Shown piece after piece: positions 51,277 to 58,735 of a stretch of 64,000 nucleotides of DNA. The translations under genes and the position numbers were made by a program. Each line of letters starts with the position of its first letter. Positions within the stretch are counted from its first letter, which is position 1. Location of the stretch: positions 39,714 to 103,713 of the IMG/VR virus record IMGVR_UViG_3300028822_000274; one strand, written 5' to 3'. The notes under the pieces were generated by a model that saw only the letters and a program-made list of their open reading frames with translations, searched no databases and was not told the origin of the DNA. The DNA comes from a virus.

Positions 51277-52301
51277 AAATTGCATTTGTCGTTCCGTATC
51301 TGTGGGCTGATTTCACAAAAGAAAAAACACCGAACATCGTGAAGCACTACATCAGTCTGTCCAACGCCATGCTTGAAAGGGGACATGACGTCCACATGCT
51401 CATGCTCGGGAAGGATGGTGCTTACACGTCTGATGCTGGCCTGAAATGCAGGTTGATTTGCGCCGAAAACAGCATGTCATTCTCTCAGAAGGTGTCTGAT
51501 TGGTTGCTCCATAACAGAATGGATGTTGTGGAGGGCACTTCTGATCTTGCTCCTCTCCTGGTGCCTGAGGCAGTTTCTGCCGCACCTATTGTTGTGAGGG
51601 CTCATCCCCTCCAGGGTTACATTGTTGCCCATGGAATGTTCTTGAAAGCAGAAAGCCTGTCTCTTGGTAATTCATTGGTTGATATAGAAGCACGGAGCAA
51701 GCTCGAAGACGCTACGATCCGATATGCAGATGTGGTTTCTTGTCCATCGAAACAGGTTCTCGAGGTTGTGGCCGGTGTCAACAACAGAGCAGATATAGCA
51801 CCAACATCAATACCTAATTTTTCATATGATTTGCCAGAAGAGTTTGAAACGGTTTCTGTTCTTGTGTCCCCTTACATGGAAGACTCGTGGTTGGATAAGC
51901 TCAACATAAAACTCAAGATGCTTGGTTATAGAGTGAAACTTATTGAGCATGACATGTGCATGCTAGAAACGTTTGATAGAATAACTGAGTCGTTTGCAGT
52001 TTTAACAGCAGAGAAGTTTTCATTGACTCATAATTTTGAGTTGACATCAATGCATGCAAGACGGCCTGTAATATGTTTTGGCAGGAATGACCTCTCTGGA
52101 TCTCCTGTTTTTGACTTAGGTTCTTTTTGTGACGAGTCTCTCGGTAAATTAGAAGAGGTATTTGGCTTCATAAAATCTAATTTTGACGAAGTCGCACGAA
52201 AAGGTATTATATTTACTAATAAATATATAGAAAAAGAAGCGGCTAAGATTCATGAAAAGATTTATGAAAAAGCAGTCGCAGTAAGATCAGGAAAAATTTG
52301 A
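51273..52301 (+). CDS. GT-B (family 4-like) glycosyltransferase D
   Basis: This 342-aa protein has an N-terminal GT4-like fold (MKIAFVVPYLW, SLSNAMLERGHDVHMLMLG, VVRAHPLQGYIVAHG). Its C-terminal half is more divergent: VAVLTAEKF-like strands, MHARRPVICFG and no clear EX7E. It may be a partner or degenerate subunit of glycosyltransferase C, with which it overlaps by four bases. The dpdA gene follows seven bases later. Confidence 0.6.
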   Translation: MKIAFVVPYLWADFTKEKTPNIVKHYISLSNAMLERGHDVHMLMLGKDGAYTSDAGLKCRLICAENSMSFSQKVSDWLLHNRMDVVEGTSDLAPLLVPEAVSAAPIVVRAHPLQGYIVAHGMFLKAESLSLGNSLVDIEARSKLEDATIRYADVVSCPSKQVLEVVAGVNNRADIAPTSIPNFSYDLPEEFETVSVLVSPYMEDSWLDKLNIKLKMLGYRVKLIEHDMCMLETFDRITESFAVLTAEKFSLTHNFELTSMHARRPVICFGRNDLSGSPVFDLGSFCDESLGKLEEVFGFIKSNFDEVARKGIIFTNKYIEKEAAKIHEKIYEKAVAVRSGKI

Positions 52302-52308
52302 GGTAGTC

Positions 52309-53916
52309 ATGTCAGAAGAAACAGCAATAGAAAAAGTAGAAGGTATCACTGAGTCTGACATCGAAGAGACACTGGAGTATACTCCTGTTGGCAGGAATAT
52401 AGGCGCAGAAAAGTTTGTCGATAAATGGGATAGGCAGCTTCAAATAGACAGGCGTGTCTTCGGGACGAAGCTGTGTTTTGCTGGTGCTGAGGAACGAAAA
52501 CTTCGCGACGGCCTGCACAGGATTGGTGTTAGAAATATTCTTCTGTCATTTTACTACTTCAAGAAGTTCCTGAGGAAGCGTTCTATCCAGGAAATTGCGG
52601 ATGACATAGGTCGCTTTGACTACGTTATTCTCGATTCTGGTGGATTCACTTTCATGGAGGCTTTGAAGAATGGCGAAAAGCTGGACATGGACATTCGCCA
52701 GTATGCCGACCTGTACCATTCTGAAGTTGAGCGGTTTGGGCATGTCTTTACAGCTTGTGCTGAGCTTGACGTTCACGATGCCTTTTCCCAGAAAGAGATG
52801 GAGAACATCAGAGACCACCTGACAGACAAGGGTGTGTCGATGCTTCCTGTTCTTCATGGGGAGCAGTTAGATTATTACCGTGATCTTGGGTGGTTTAAAA
52901 AATACCCTTATATGGCGATTGGTTCGGCCCTGATAGGAAGGAACAAGCCAAGTCCTATTCTGCGTGACTACTTTACAGAGGCAAGAAAGACGGGAACGTT
53001 GTTGCACGGGTTTGGGGTAACCACTGTTGATGCACTACGGAAAATGCCATGGTACAGCGTTGACAGCACGACTTGGATGGGTGGTACGCGGTACGGAAAT
53101 ACGATGGTGTTTCAGAATGGTCGCCTCAGGTATTACGATTACAAAAAGAAAGATGTCCGAAAACGGTTCAAGAAAAGATTTGAAGAGAGCGGTTTAATTT
53201 GGGGTGACATCGAAAGGGAGAAGCCGCTCGAAATAAACCTGATGAATGCTCTCGGCTGGAAACAATGGGCTGACTACGTCAAGTACAACGTTCAGAATGC
53301 CTATTGGCTTACACCTGAAGAAAAGGATGAGGCCCTTTCGTTGAAATCCAAGGTGTTCAACACAGAGGGCATTATCAACAGGTCTGCATCTCTTGCCAGG
53401 GCTGAAGCTCGACGTCTTACACAGGTGGAAGACGCGAAGTACGACGACCGTGCTCACGAGATGCTTCATTGTGATACCTGTGCGATGGCAGGAAGGTGTC
53501 CCAGGTTCAAGGAAGGTGAGCCATGCGGATATGACATCAACGTCCGTTTGGAGACGAATCTTGACTTGCAGAAAGCTCTTCAAAACATTCTAGAGGTTGA
53601 GTATGGAAGAGTCATGACAGGTGCTCTGTTTGAGAAGCTTGAGGGTGGTGTTTTAGACTCGAATGTATCGAATGAGATGAAAAATCTCCTCGGCATGATC
53701 GAACAAATGAGAAATATGTTTAGTCAACGACGGACAGAAGAACTGCAGATAACAGCAAAATCAGAAGGTGGCTCCGGCACAGTATCGAAAATGTTGGCTT
53801 CTGTTTTTGGGCCACGTGGCTCGAATGGCTCAGGTTCAGGATCGACTAAAACTCAACGAGCGTCAAATCAAGTCATAGATGTTTCACCGATTGATGATGT
53901 AGATGGTGATAATTAA
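52309..53916 (+). CDS. dpdA: DpdA-like DNA 7-deazaguanine transglycosylase
   Basis: This 535-aa protein is a TGT-like barrel of the DpdA type: LDSGGFT (108-114), AELDVHD (151-157), LLHGFGVTT (231-239) and SVDSTTW (250-256). The aspartates in DSGG and ELD match TGT acid/base or nucleophile sites. After about residue 380 it carries a Cys cluster (388, 391, 397, 406) followed by a helical domain that I recognise from other phage proteins. DpdA swaps guanine in DNA for preQ0 or a derivative. The complete preQ0 pathway upstream strongly supports this. Confidence 0.9.
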   Translation: MSEETAIEKVEGITESDIEETLEYTPVGRNIGAEKFVDKWDRQLQIDRRVFGTKLCFAGAEERKLRDGLHRIGVRNILLSFYYFKKFLRKRSIQEIADDIGRFDYVILDSGGFTFMEALKNGEKLDMDIRQYADLYHSEVERFGHVFTACAELDVHDAFSQKEMENIRDHLTDKGVSMLPVLHGEQLDYYRDLGWFKKYPYMAIGSALIGRNKPSPILRDYFTEARKTGTLLHGFGVTTVDALRKMPWYSVDSTTWMGGTRYGNTMVFQNGRLRYYDYKKKDVRKRFKKRFEESGLIWGDIEREKPLEINLMNALGWKQWADYVKYNVQNAYWLTPEEKDEALSLKSKVFNTEGIINRSASLARAEARRLTQVEDAKYDDRAHEMLHCDTCAMAGRCPRFKEGEPCGYDINVRLETNLDLQKALQNILEVEYGRVMTGALFEKLEGGVLDSNVSNEMKNLLGMIEQMRNMFSQRRTEELQITAKSEGGSGTVSKMLASVFGPRGSNGSGSGSTKTQRASNQVIDVSPIDDVDGDN

Positions 53917-53919
53917 TAG

Positions 53920-53948
53920 TTGACCGGCGACTAATTTTCTGCTACACC
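53920..53948 (+). promoter_or_regulatory. Probable promoter after dpdA
   Basis: TTGACC (53920-53925) and TACACC (53943-53948) are 17 bases apart, with TG two bases before the -10 (CTGCTACACC), as at 38725. The -10 is weak. It would drive the small virion-like gene at 53972. Confidence 0.45.
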
Positions 53949-53971
53949 TCTTGGTTAGTTAAGGAGTAAAA

Positions 53972-54370
53972 ATGAAATTCCATGGAAATGCAAAAATAGA
54001 ACAGGGTGTTGTTGGTGTGGACCCCACGTCTGCGCCAGAGACCATTGTCGAGGATTGCTTTGTTCAGCCTCATCCTGATATTACGATGGACCCTGATGCT
54101 TTGTATCTTGCTCTCGTTGGTGGTGCGGGTGAGACTGTGACTGTCAACCTCCACTTTTTGATCGAGAACGGCAAAGCTGACCAAGGCTTCGACGATTACA
54201 AAGATTCGGGCTCAGTTTGGTTCGAGTTTGTGGCGGGCGAGGTCATCACAGTAGGTACTCTCACGAAAATCACGACGGGCCTGCCTGCAGGTGGAATAAT
54301 CTATGTCGAGGTTACGGGCGATACAATTGCAGCAGGCGAGACCCGTGATTTGCGCGTAGCCTGGCGATAA
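53972..54370 (+). CDS. Beta-rich small protein, possible virion decoration
   Basis: This 132-aa protein is beta-rich and lacks catalytic motifs (YLALVGGAGETVTVNLHFLI, then EVITVGTLTKITTGLPAGGI). It has its own promoter and AAGGAG site, which suggests strong independent expression, as for a virion or DNA-coating protein. Its composition recalls the two decoration-like proteins at 20-22 kb, but I see no clear sequence relation. Confidence 0.45.
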   Translation: MKFHGNAKIEQGVVGVDPTSAPETIVEDCFVQPHPDITMDPDALYLALVGGAGETVTVNLHFLIENGKADQGFDDYKDSGSVWFEFVAGEVITVGTLTKITTGLPAGGIIYVEVTGDTIAAGETRDLRVAWR

Positions 54371-54405
54371 TTTTCACGTAACAAATCAAAAAAGGAGACA
54401 CGACA

Positions 54406-54774
54406 ATGACCGAATCCAATTTCAACATTTCGTCCTGGATGGAAGAGGGCAAAAAAGCTCTGGACAGCTTGCACGAGGAGAAGGCCTGCATGGAGGAGAA
54501 GCTCGGCGAGATCCAAACTCAGATCGTTGATATCGAGAAGACCCTCGGAATCGGCCCTCGCAGAGCGAAGCGCATTCGCCTTCGTCCGAGCATCGTCGAC
54601 GTTCTTGAAGCCAACAAGGGGAAGCGGGTTCCTATGGAATCGCTTGTTGAGTCTGTCAAATCTCTCATTGACGAGGCCGACGTCAGCGATAACGCCATCT
54701 CCCAGGCGACTGTTCGTTTGTCCAAAGATGTCGACATTGTGACCATCAATGAAAAGGGTGTTATGTTGAAGTAA
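54406..54774 (+). CDS. Coiled-coil and winged-helix protein
   Basis: In this 122-aa protein residues 12-45 form a coiled coil (GKKALDSLHEEKACMEEKLG). Residues 58-122 form a winged-helix-like domain (RLRPSIVDVLEANKGKRVPM, SDNAISQATVRLSKDVDIVT). The linker PRRAKRIRLR is basic. It may be a small phage transcription regulator. AAAGGAG precedes the ATG. Confidence 0.5.
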   Translation: MTESNFNISSWMEEGKKALDSLHEEKACMEEKLGEIQTQIVDIEKTLGIGPRRAKRIRLRPSIVDVLEANKGKRVPMESLVESVKSLIDEADVSDNAISQATVRLSKDVDIVTINEKGVMLK

Positions 54775-54778
54775 TACC

Positions 54779-54805
54779 TTGACAAACCCCAGCCCGCCAT
54801 ATACT
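54779..54805 (+). promoter_or_regulatory. Promoter before small membrane protein
   Basis: TTGACA (54779-54784) and TATACT (54800-54805) are separated by 15 bases, one or two short of ideal. It lies in the 60-bp gap before the small membrane protein gene at 54835. Confidence 0.55.
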
Positions 54806-54834
54806 CTTCTCTAATCACATTTTTTAAACATAAT

Positions 54835-55014
54835 ATGAAACACCTAACAAACATATTTTCACGTGTAGTTTTTTTCGTGTGCGTGTTTGCGCTTCTCTGG
54901 GTCGTGTTTGGGGTGTTCACTTCACCACTAACACAAGAGAGGCCAAAAATTTACCATCAGAAAAATACTGCAGACTTCCTTTCTAAGGAAGGTATCTGGC
55001 GCATTAGAGAGTGA
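54835..55014 (+). CDS. Small membrane protein, 59 aa
   Basis: A 59-aa frame opens about 30 bases after a promoter: a short basic start, a hydrophobic helix (VVFFVCVFALLWVVFGVF, residues 11-28) and a polar tail (TQERPKIYHQKNTADFLSKE). I see no clear Shine-Dalgarno, so the start could be leaderless-like or the frame may not be translated. Small early membrane proteins of phages often target host systems; nothing specific can be shown. Confidence 0.4.
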   Translation: MKHLTNIFSRVVFFVCVFALLWVVFGVFTSPLTQERPKIYHQKNTADFLSKEGIWRIRE

Positions 55015-55036
55015 AAACAATTTACGGACGGTCATT

Positions 55037-55321
55037 ATGGGTAATTTAAAAAAATCAAACAAAAGCAAGCGAAGCAAACGGAAACCCTCTCAATTTGAGA
55101 GGAGAGCAAAGAGGGCTCACAAGACAGCCACGACATTATCTACTATTGAGAATATCCTGGCCGGAGCTTTGGGCGACAAACTAAATTTTAGTTTTGGCCA
55201 TTCGAGACAGATCAACAATTCTTACGGTGTTGATTGTGTTCCGGGGGGTTTTATTGCCCTGGGGTATGACCTCACAAAACTGACGCTTGCTGATGCGGAT
55301 AAGAAGAATGTCCTTATATAA
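55037..55321 (+). CDS. Basic hypothetical protein, 94 aa
   Basis: The first 30 residues of this 94-aa protein are strongly basic (KKSNKSKRSKRKPSQFERRA). The rest contains LAGALGDKLNFSFGHSRQIN and GGFIALGYDLTKLTLADADK. It overlaps the methyltransferase start by 14 bases. It may bind nucleic acid. The family is not recognised. Confidence 0.5.
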   Translation: MGNLKKSNKSKRSKRKPSQFERRAKRAHKTATTLSTIENILAGALGDKLNFSFGHSRQINNSYGVDCVPGGFIALGYDLTKLTLADADKKNVLI

Positions 55322-55898
55322 TATCGTTTACGCAGACCCTCCATGGTACTACAGGGATAAAGCTGCAGCTGGAGAGCGTGGTGCTGGGCACAAATACCAA
55401 ACGATGCGTGATGATGAGATAGCTAATTTGACTGTAGAATCCATCGTTGCAGATGACGCAGCTTTATTTTTGTGGACAACAAAGCCGAAAATAGATGTTG
55501 CGTTGTGGGTGCTTAGGAAGTGGGGGTTTATCTACAAAACGTTCGCTTTCGACTGGATAAAGCTATCGAAAGAAGGGCGGCCTAAGTTTGGCATGGGACA
55601 CTGGACAAGGGCGAACGCAGAGCATGTTCTTCTAGGCATACGCGGGAATCCAAAGAGAATATCTGGTGGTGTGAGTTCTGTTGTCATGACCACACCTGGA
55701 AAGCACTCTAAAAAACCAGATGAAGTAAGGGATTCAATCGTAACACTCATGGGTGACATCCCGAGGATAGAGTTGTTCGCCAGGAAGCGTGTCGATGGGT
55801 GGGATGCGCTTGGGTATGATGTCGGGACTGGAGACATTACAAAATCAATAAACGCTATGAGCAAGGAGAGAGACCGAAATGAGAATCGTTCGAGTTAA
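55308..55898 (+). CDS. MT-A70-like adenine methyltransferase
   Basis: This 196-aa protein starts MSLYNIVYADPPW, with the catalytic DPPW at residues 10-13. It continues with ALFLWTTKPK, KWGFIYKTFAFDWIKL, and GMGHWTRANAEHVLLGIRG, the usual MT-A70 order. Family members transfer methyl from SAM to N6 of adenine in DNA or RNA. In phages they commonly protect DNA from restriction, here perhaps beside the 7-deazaguanine system. Confidence 0.88.
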   Translation: MSLYNIVYADPPWYYRDKAAAGERGAGHKYQTMRDDEIANLTVESIVADDAALFLWTTKPKIDVALWVLRKWGFIYKTFAFDWIKLSKEGRPKFGMGHWTRANAEHVLLGIRGNPKRISGGVSSVVMTTPGKHSKKPDEVRDSIVTLMGDIPRIELFARKRVDGWDALGYDVGTGDITKSINAMSKERDRNENRSS

Positions 55899-56064
55899 GG
55901 CCGATCAGAGGGCCAACATGCCTTTAGGTTTTGATGGTGGTTTTTCAATCAGGTGCCCGGGGAAAGACGGTTATTTGATCAAAATGAATCCTGGCGAAGC
56001 TGCCTCTGCTGCAGTGTTTGTTTCTGACGAAGATCTCGAAAATGCAGAAGAGTCTGAAGAGTAG
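55879..56064 (+). CDS. Small hypothetical protein, 61 aa
   Basis: This 61-aa protein begins inside the methyltransferase 3' end with a GGAGAGAG site upstream. It has RIVRVKADQRANMPLGFDGG and an acidic tail (DEDLENAEESEE). No family is recognised. Confidence 0.5.
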   Translation: MRIVRVKADQRANMPLGFDGGFSIRCPGKDGYLIKMNPGEAASAAVFVSDEDLENAEESEE

Positions 56065-56091
56065 GTTTTGACGTAGATTTTAGGAGTAGTG

Positions 56092-56400
56092 ATGTCGAAA
56101 TGTAGGGACTGTGATGGGACAGGTGCTTTTTCTTATCCATGCAGGTATTGTGAAGGTTCTGGGAAGATAGAAAAAAGAGATATGGCAGTAGATTGTGGTT
56201 ATTGCTTTGGCTCTGGTATGTTTTACCCACAATTCAAACAAAAGAAAGGGACAAAAATAAAAACATTTAGCCTTCCTTTTGTTGTTTTAAAACTTGGAAA
56301 TGGGAAATCTATCTTTGCGTACAAATGCAAAGCTTGTCGTGGGACCGGAGAGCACAAATCAAATAATTCGCAGGGGAAAAGGAACAGAGATGCAAGCTAG
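56092..56400 (+). CDS. DnaJ-type zinc-finger protein
   Basis: In this 102-aa protein four CxxC(x)GxG units are visible: CRDCDGTG, CRYCEGSG, CGYCFGSG and CKACRGTG. This is the DnaJ central zinc-binding signature, without J or C-terminal domains. Such stand-alone phage proteins may bind unfolded protein or nucleic acid. The ATG at 56092 has AGGAG upstream. It overlaps the MazG-like gene. Confidence 0.65.
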   Translation: MSKCRDCDGTGAFSYPCRYCEGSGKIEKRDMAVDCGYCFGSGMFYPQFKQKKGTKIKTFSLPFVVLKLGNGKSIFAYKCKACRGTGEHKSNNSQGKRNRDAS

Positions 56401-57013
56401 TGATTATCAAACTGGAGTGCTTCAAACAGCATCATGCGACAAAAAGAAAATAACAAATCGCTTTATGGGGTTTGTGGAACCACCACCAAATGAAAACATA
56501 ATCAATCTTCTTCATTCTATTCTTGGCGTTACAAGCGAAGTCGGTGAGCTTTTAGGGGCTGAAACTGATGAGAACGTGATAGAGGAGCTTGGGGACCTTC
56601 TATGGTATACGACGCTTGGAATAGATGCGCTAGGAGAGAAGCTCGCTGTTCCAAGCATAAACTACATGTTTGACAAATATCTTAACAACAATTTTGTCGT
56701 GGATAGGATGTCAAAATTGTTTTGTTTGTCTGCTGAACTTTCTTCTATCTTTAAGGCATTCCTTTTCTACGGTAGAGAGATCAAAAAACAGGATGTTCTT
56801 TCGAAACTCAAAGATGTCTCAGAATTGATATTCGCCATAGGTTACACCTTCTCTCATTCCCCCAGGGCACTGATGGAAAAGAACCAGAAGAAGCTCCTCG
56901 ATAAAGAGAAGGGACGATACAAGTCTGGTTCATTCTCTGAGGATTCAGCGAACGTTCGCGATGTTAATTCCGAGTATGAGGCCATGCGTCTAGTGGAGGG
57001 AAAAGATGACTGA
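56390..57013 (+). CDS. MazG-like nucleotide pyrophosphohydrolase
   Basis: The ATG at 56390 lies in the overlap with the zinc-finger gene. The 207-aa protein has GVTSEVGELLGAETDENVIE followed by ELGDLLWYTTLGID. This gives the ExxE...ExxD metal-binding pattern of MazG/all-alpha NTP pyrophosphohydrolases (about residues 43-78). Phage members may adjust nucleotide pools or ppGpp; here it could remove unwanted dNTPs. A second helical half follows without a repeated motif. Confidence 0.75.
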   Translation: MQASDYQTGVLQTASCDKKKITNRFMGFVEPPPNENIINLLHSILGVTSEVGELLGAETDENVIEELGDLLWYTTLGIDALGEKLAVPSINYMFDKYLNNNFVVDRMSKLFCLSAELSSIFKAFLFYGREIKKQDVLSKLKDVSELIFAIGYTFSHSPRALMEKNQKKLLDKEKGRYKSGSFSEDSANVRDVNSEYEAMRLVEGKDD

Positions 57014-57653
57014 GCGTGGTAAATTTGTGGTTGTAGAAGGCCTTGATGGTGCCGGAACAACATCAATAACTGCTGATCTCGTCAGACATTTCGAGGCTCT
57101 AAACAGGCCGTGTGTTTCAAGTAGAGAGCCATACAGCGAAGAGCTGACCCCTACCTTACGGAGATTCATTTCTGGTGAGTTCGAGGATCCGGGCTGGAGA
57201 GCTATGGCCATGCTCTTCTCAGCAGACAGACTCATCCACTGCAACGATTTGGAACAAGTTCTTGCCTCTGGGACGAGTGTGATTTGCGACCGGTACGTCG
57301 GTTCCACCATCGCATACCAAACAGCTTTTGCGCCGGACGAAGAGAAGGAAGAGGCCAAAAAACTGATTGAAGGCCAGCTGTCGAGAGGCATAATAAAACC
57401 GGACTTCACGTTGTTTTTAAAAGCGGATGTGGAAGTCTGTTCTTCTAGGCGTCGTGGTAGTCGCTTCGTCGAGGATTATTACGAGGCCGTCGAGTTCCAA
57501 AAGAAGGTATCAAAAACCTACGAAGAATGGGTTAATAAGAGTTCAATAAACGGTGAGGACCTTATCATTGTTATTGATGCCAACAGGAAGTATGAACTCG
57601 TTCTCCAGGACTGTTTGATTTGTTTTCATGTATTTTTTGGAGGTAAGTTTTAG
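57006..57653 (+). CDS. tmk: Thymidylate kinase
   Basis: This 215-aa protein has the P-loop EGLDGAGTTS (about residues 11-20), the REP segment (SSREPYSEEL), DRYVGSTIAYQ (the DRY/Y motif) and a LID-like SRRRGSRFVED. This is the dTMP kinase signature. It would make dTDP for phage DNA. The gene overlaps the MazG-like stop by eight bases, forming a nucleotide-metabolism pair. Confidence 0.9.
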   Translation: MTERGKFVVVEGLDGAGTTSITADLVRHFEALNRPCVSSREPYSEELTPTLRRFISGEFEDPGWRAMAMLFSADRLIHCNDLEQVLASGTSVICDRYVGSTIAYQTAFAPDEEKEEAKKLIEGQLSRGIIKPDFTLFLKADVEVCSSRRRGSRFVEDYYEAVEFQKKVSKTYEEWVNKSSINGEDLIIVIDANRKYELVLQDCLICFHVFFGGKF

Positions 57654-57889
57654 TGTTACAGAAACCAAAAGAGAGGACAAAAACCAGGCATCGTAGATTT
57701 CCTGACATCGAAAAGAAGCTCTTGGATCACACCATAATTAGGGCTAGGGTGCAGTCAGATGAAGTATCCTTATTCCTAAATTCTGGTGCAGTCATTAAAT
57801 TCTCCCTCCGATCGACAGATGAAGGACCGCTCAATTTTTCATGGTCTTCGTTTGACACCATTAAAACTGACGGCGATTTCAAATCATAA
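57653..57889 (+). CDS. Small hypothetical protein, 78 aa
   Basis: This 78-aa protein starts at GTG 57653, whose G is the last base of the upstream stop; GGAGG lies nine bases before. It has a basic N-terminus (KPKERTKTRHRRFPDIEKKL) and a beta-rich end. No family is recognised. It is the last gene before the large non-coding region. Confidence 0.5.
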   Translation: MLQKPKERTKTRHRRFPDIEKKLLDHTIIRARVQSDEVSLFLNSGAVIKFSLRSTDEGPLNFSWSSFDTIKTDGDFKS

Positions 57890-57964
57890 AACCCACCCAA
57901 CTAAGATTTTAAAATAGAGATACCAGTAAAGAGACCTAAAAGAGGTCCAAAAACAGAGAACCAT

Positions 57965-58009
57965 ACAGAAACCAAAACAACTATTTGGCAGAGGTTGCTT
58001 TAGGTATTT
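57965..58009 (+). repeat. Direct repeat A (degenerate hairpin)
   Basis: The first of three copies. It carries ACAGAAACC, then ACTATTTGGCAGAG, then a GCTTTAGG end in which the terminal stem is largely lost. Confidence 0.7.
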
Positions 58010-58099
58010 ATTAAGAAAACAAACACATAAAAATTATATATAACTTTTATACAAAACAACCACATACATTTATTTTAATTTTTATTTTTTACTAAAACC

Positions 58100-58144
58100 A
58101 CAGAAGCCAAAACGACTATCTGACAGAGATTGCCTTAGGCATTT
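58100..58144 (+). repeat. Direct repeat B with hairpin end
   Basis: The second copy, very similar to A. It contains ACTATCTGACAGAG followed by TGCC-TTA-GGCA (58131-58141), a perfect small hairpin. Confidence 0.75.
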
Positions 58145-58388
58145 CAGGTAATTAAGACTACTTTTTTACGTTTTTTAAACAGAGAACAGATACTAAAAAC
58201 ACAACAGAGAACAGACTATCTACTCAAAACAAATAGTTTAGTTTATATTTTATATGTGTTTTTGTTTTATATTTATTTCTACTAAACATTTTTATTTAAT
58301 TCTTTTATTATGTTTGTTTAAAATTACAAATTACAATCAAACAAATTACATAAAAATAAAATTTTATTTTTCAAAAAATCTACAAATT

Positions 58389-58433
58389 ACAGAAACCAGC
58401 GCGACTATTTGTCAGAGAGCCCTTTAGGGCATG
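58389..58433 (+). repeat. Direct repeat C with hairpin end
   Basis: The third copy contains ACTATTTGTCAGAG followed by GCCC-TTTA-GGGC (58419-58430). Compared with B, both strands of the stem changed together, so pairing is kept. GGGC can also pair with GCCC at 58460-58463 through ATAAC/GTTAT (58436-58458), forming a longer alternative stem. Confidence 0.75.
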
Positions 58434-58615
58434 AGATAACAATAGAGACTTCAGTTATAGCCCGCATGTAATACAGAGAACAGAGATCGGCAGGCTGTGT
58501 TGTACACGGAGAACAGAGACTGTTCTTATTAAGACTTCTTATTTTTCTTCTATATACGTACGTCTTTCTTTCTATATAGTGGGGCAAAATTTTCTATCTT
58601 GTTTTCGATTATATG

Positions 58616-58643
58616 TTGACAAAACCCATGTGTGTTGTATGCT
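58616..58643 (+). promoter_or_regulatory. Strong early promoter 1
   Basis: TTGACA (58616-58621) and TATGCT (58638-58643) are 16 bases apart. The leader is A-rich with several AACGAAA units and leads to the gene at 58736. It matches the promoters at 59322 and 62308. Confidence 0.8.
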
Positions 58644-58735
58644 CTTAATTGTCGGAACAAAACACAAACGAAACAAAAACGAAAACCCTAACGAAAAGGA
58701 GGTCTGATTTGAAACAAACTACAGAGGGATAAAAT

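Larger units (their letters stand above)
57890..58735. other. AT-rich non-coding region with structured repeats
   Basis: These 846 bases contain no convincing gene. They hold three copies of a roughly 45-base repeat (annotated separately) and several copies of ACAGAGAACAGA or a close variant (near 58179, 58204, 58473, 58508). There is a GACCT/AGGTC hairpin at 57933-57947 and runs of A and T. A promoter lies at 58616-58643. The combination of AT richness, iteron-like repeats and hairpins suggests an origin of replication or a cluster of small RNAs or binding sites. This is inference. Confidence 0.65.

Noticed and set aside
48021-52301. Capsule or LPS biosynthesis island captured from the host
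   Set aside because: There are no flippase, polymerase, transporter or membrane-anchored transferase genes, and the block overlaps queC and abuts dpdA, which argues for a DNA modification role.
57965-58433. CRISPR array
   Set aside because: Only three repeats with unequal spacing of about 90 and 245 bases and no cas genes; the repeats look like structural or binding elements.
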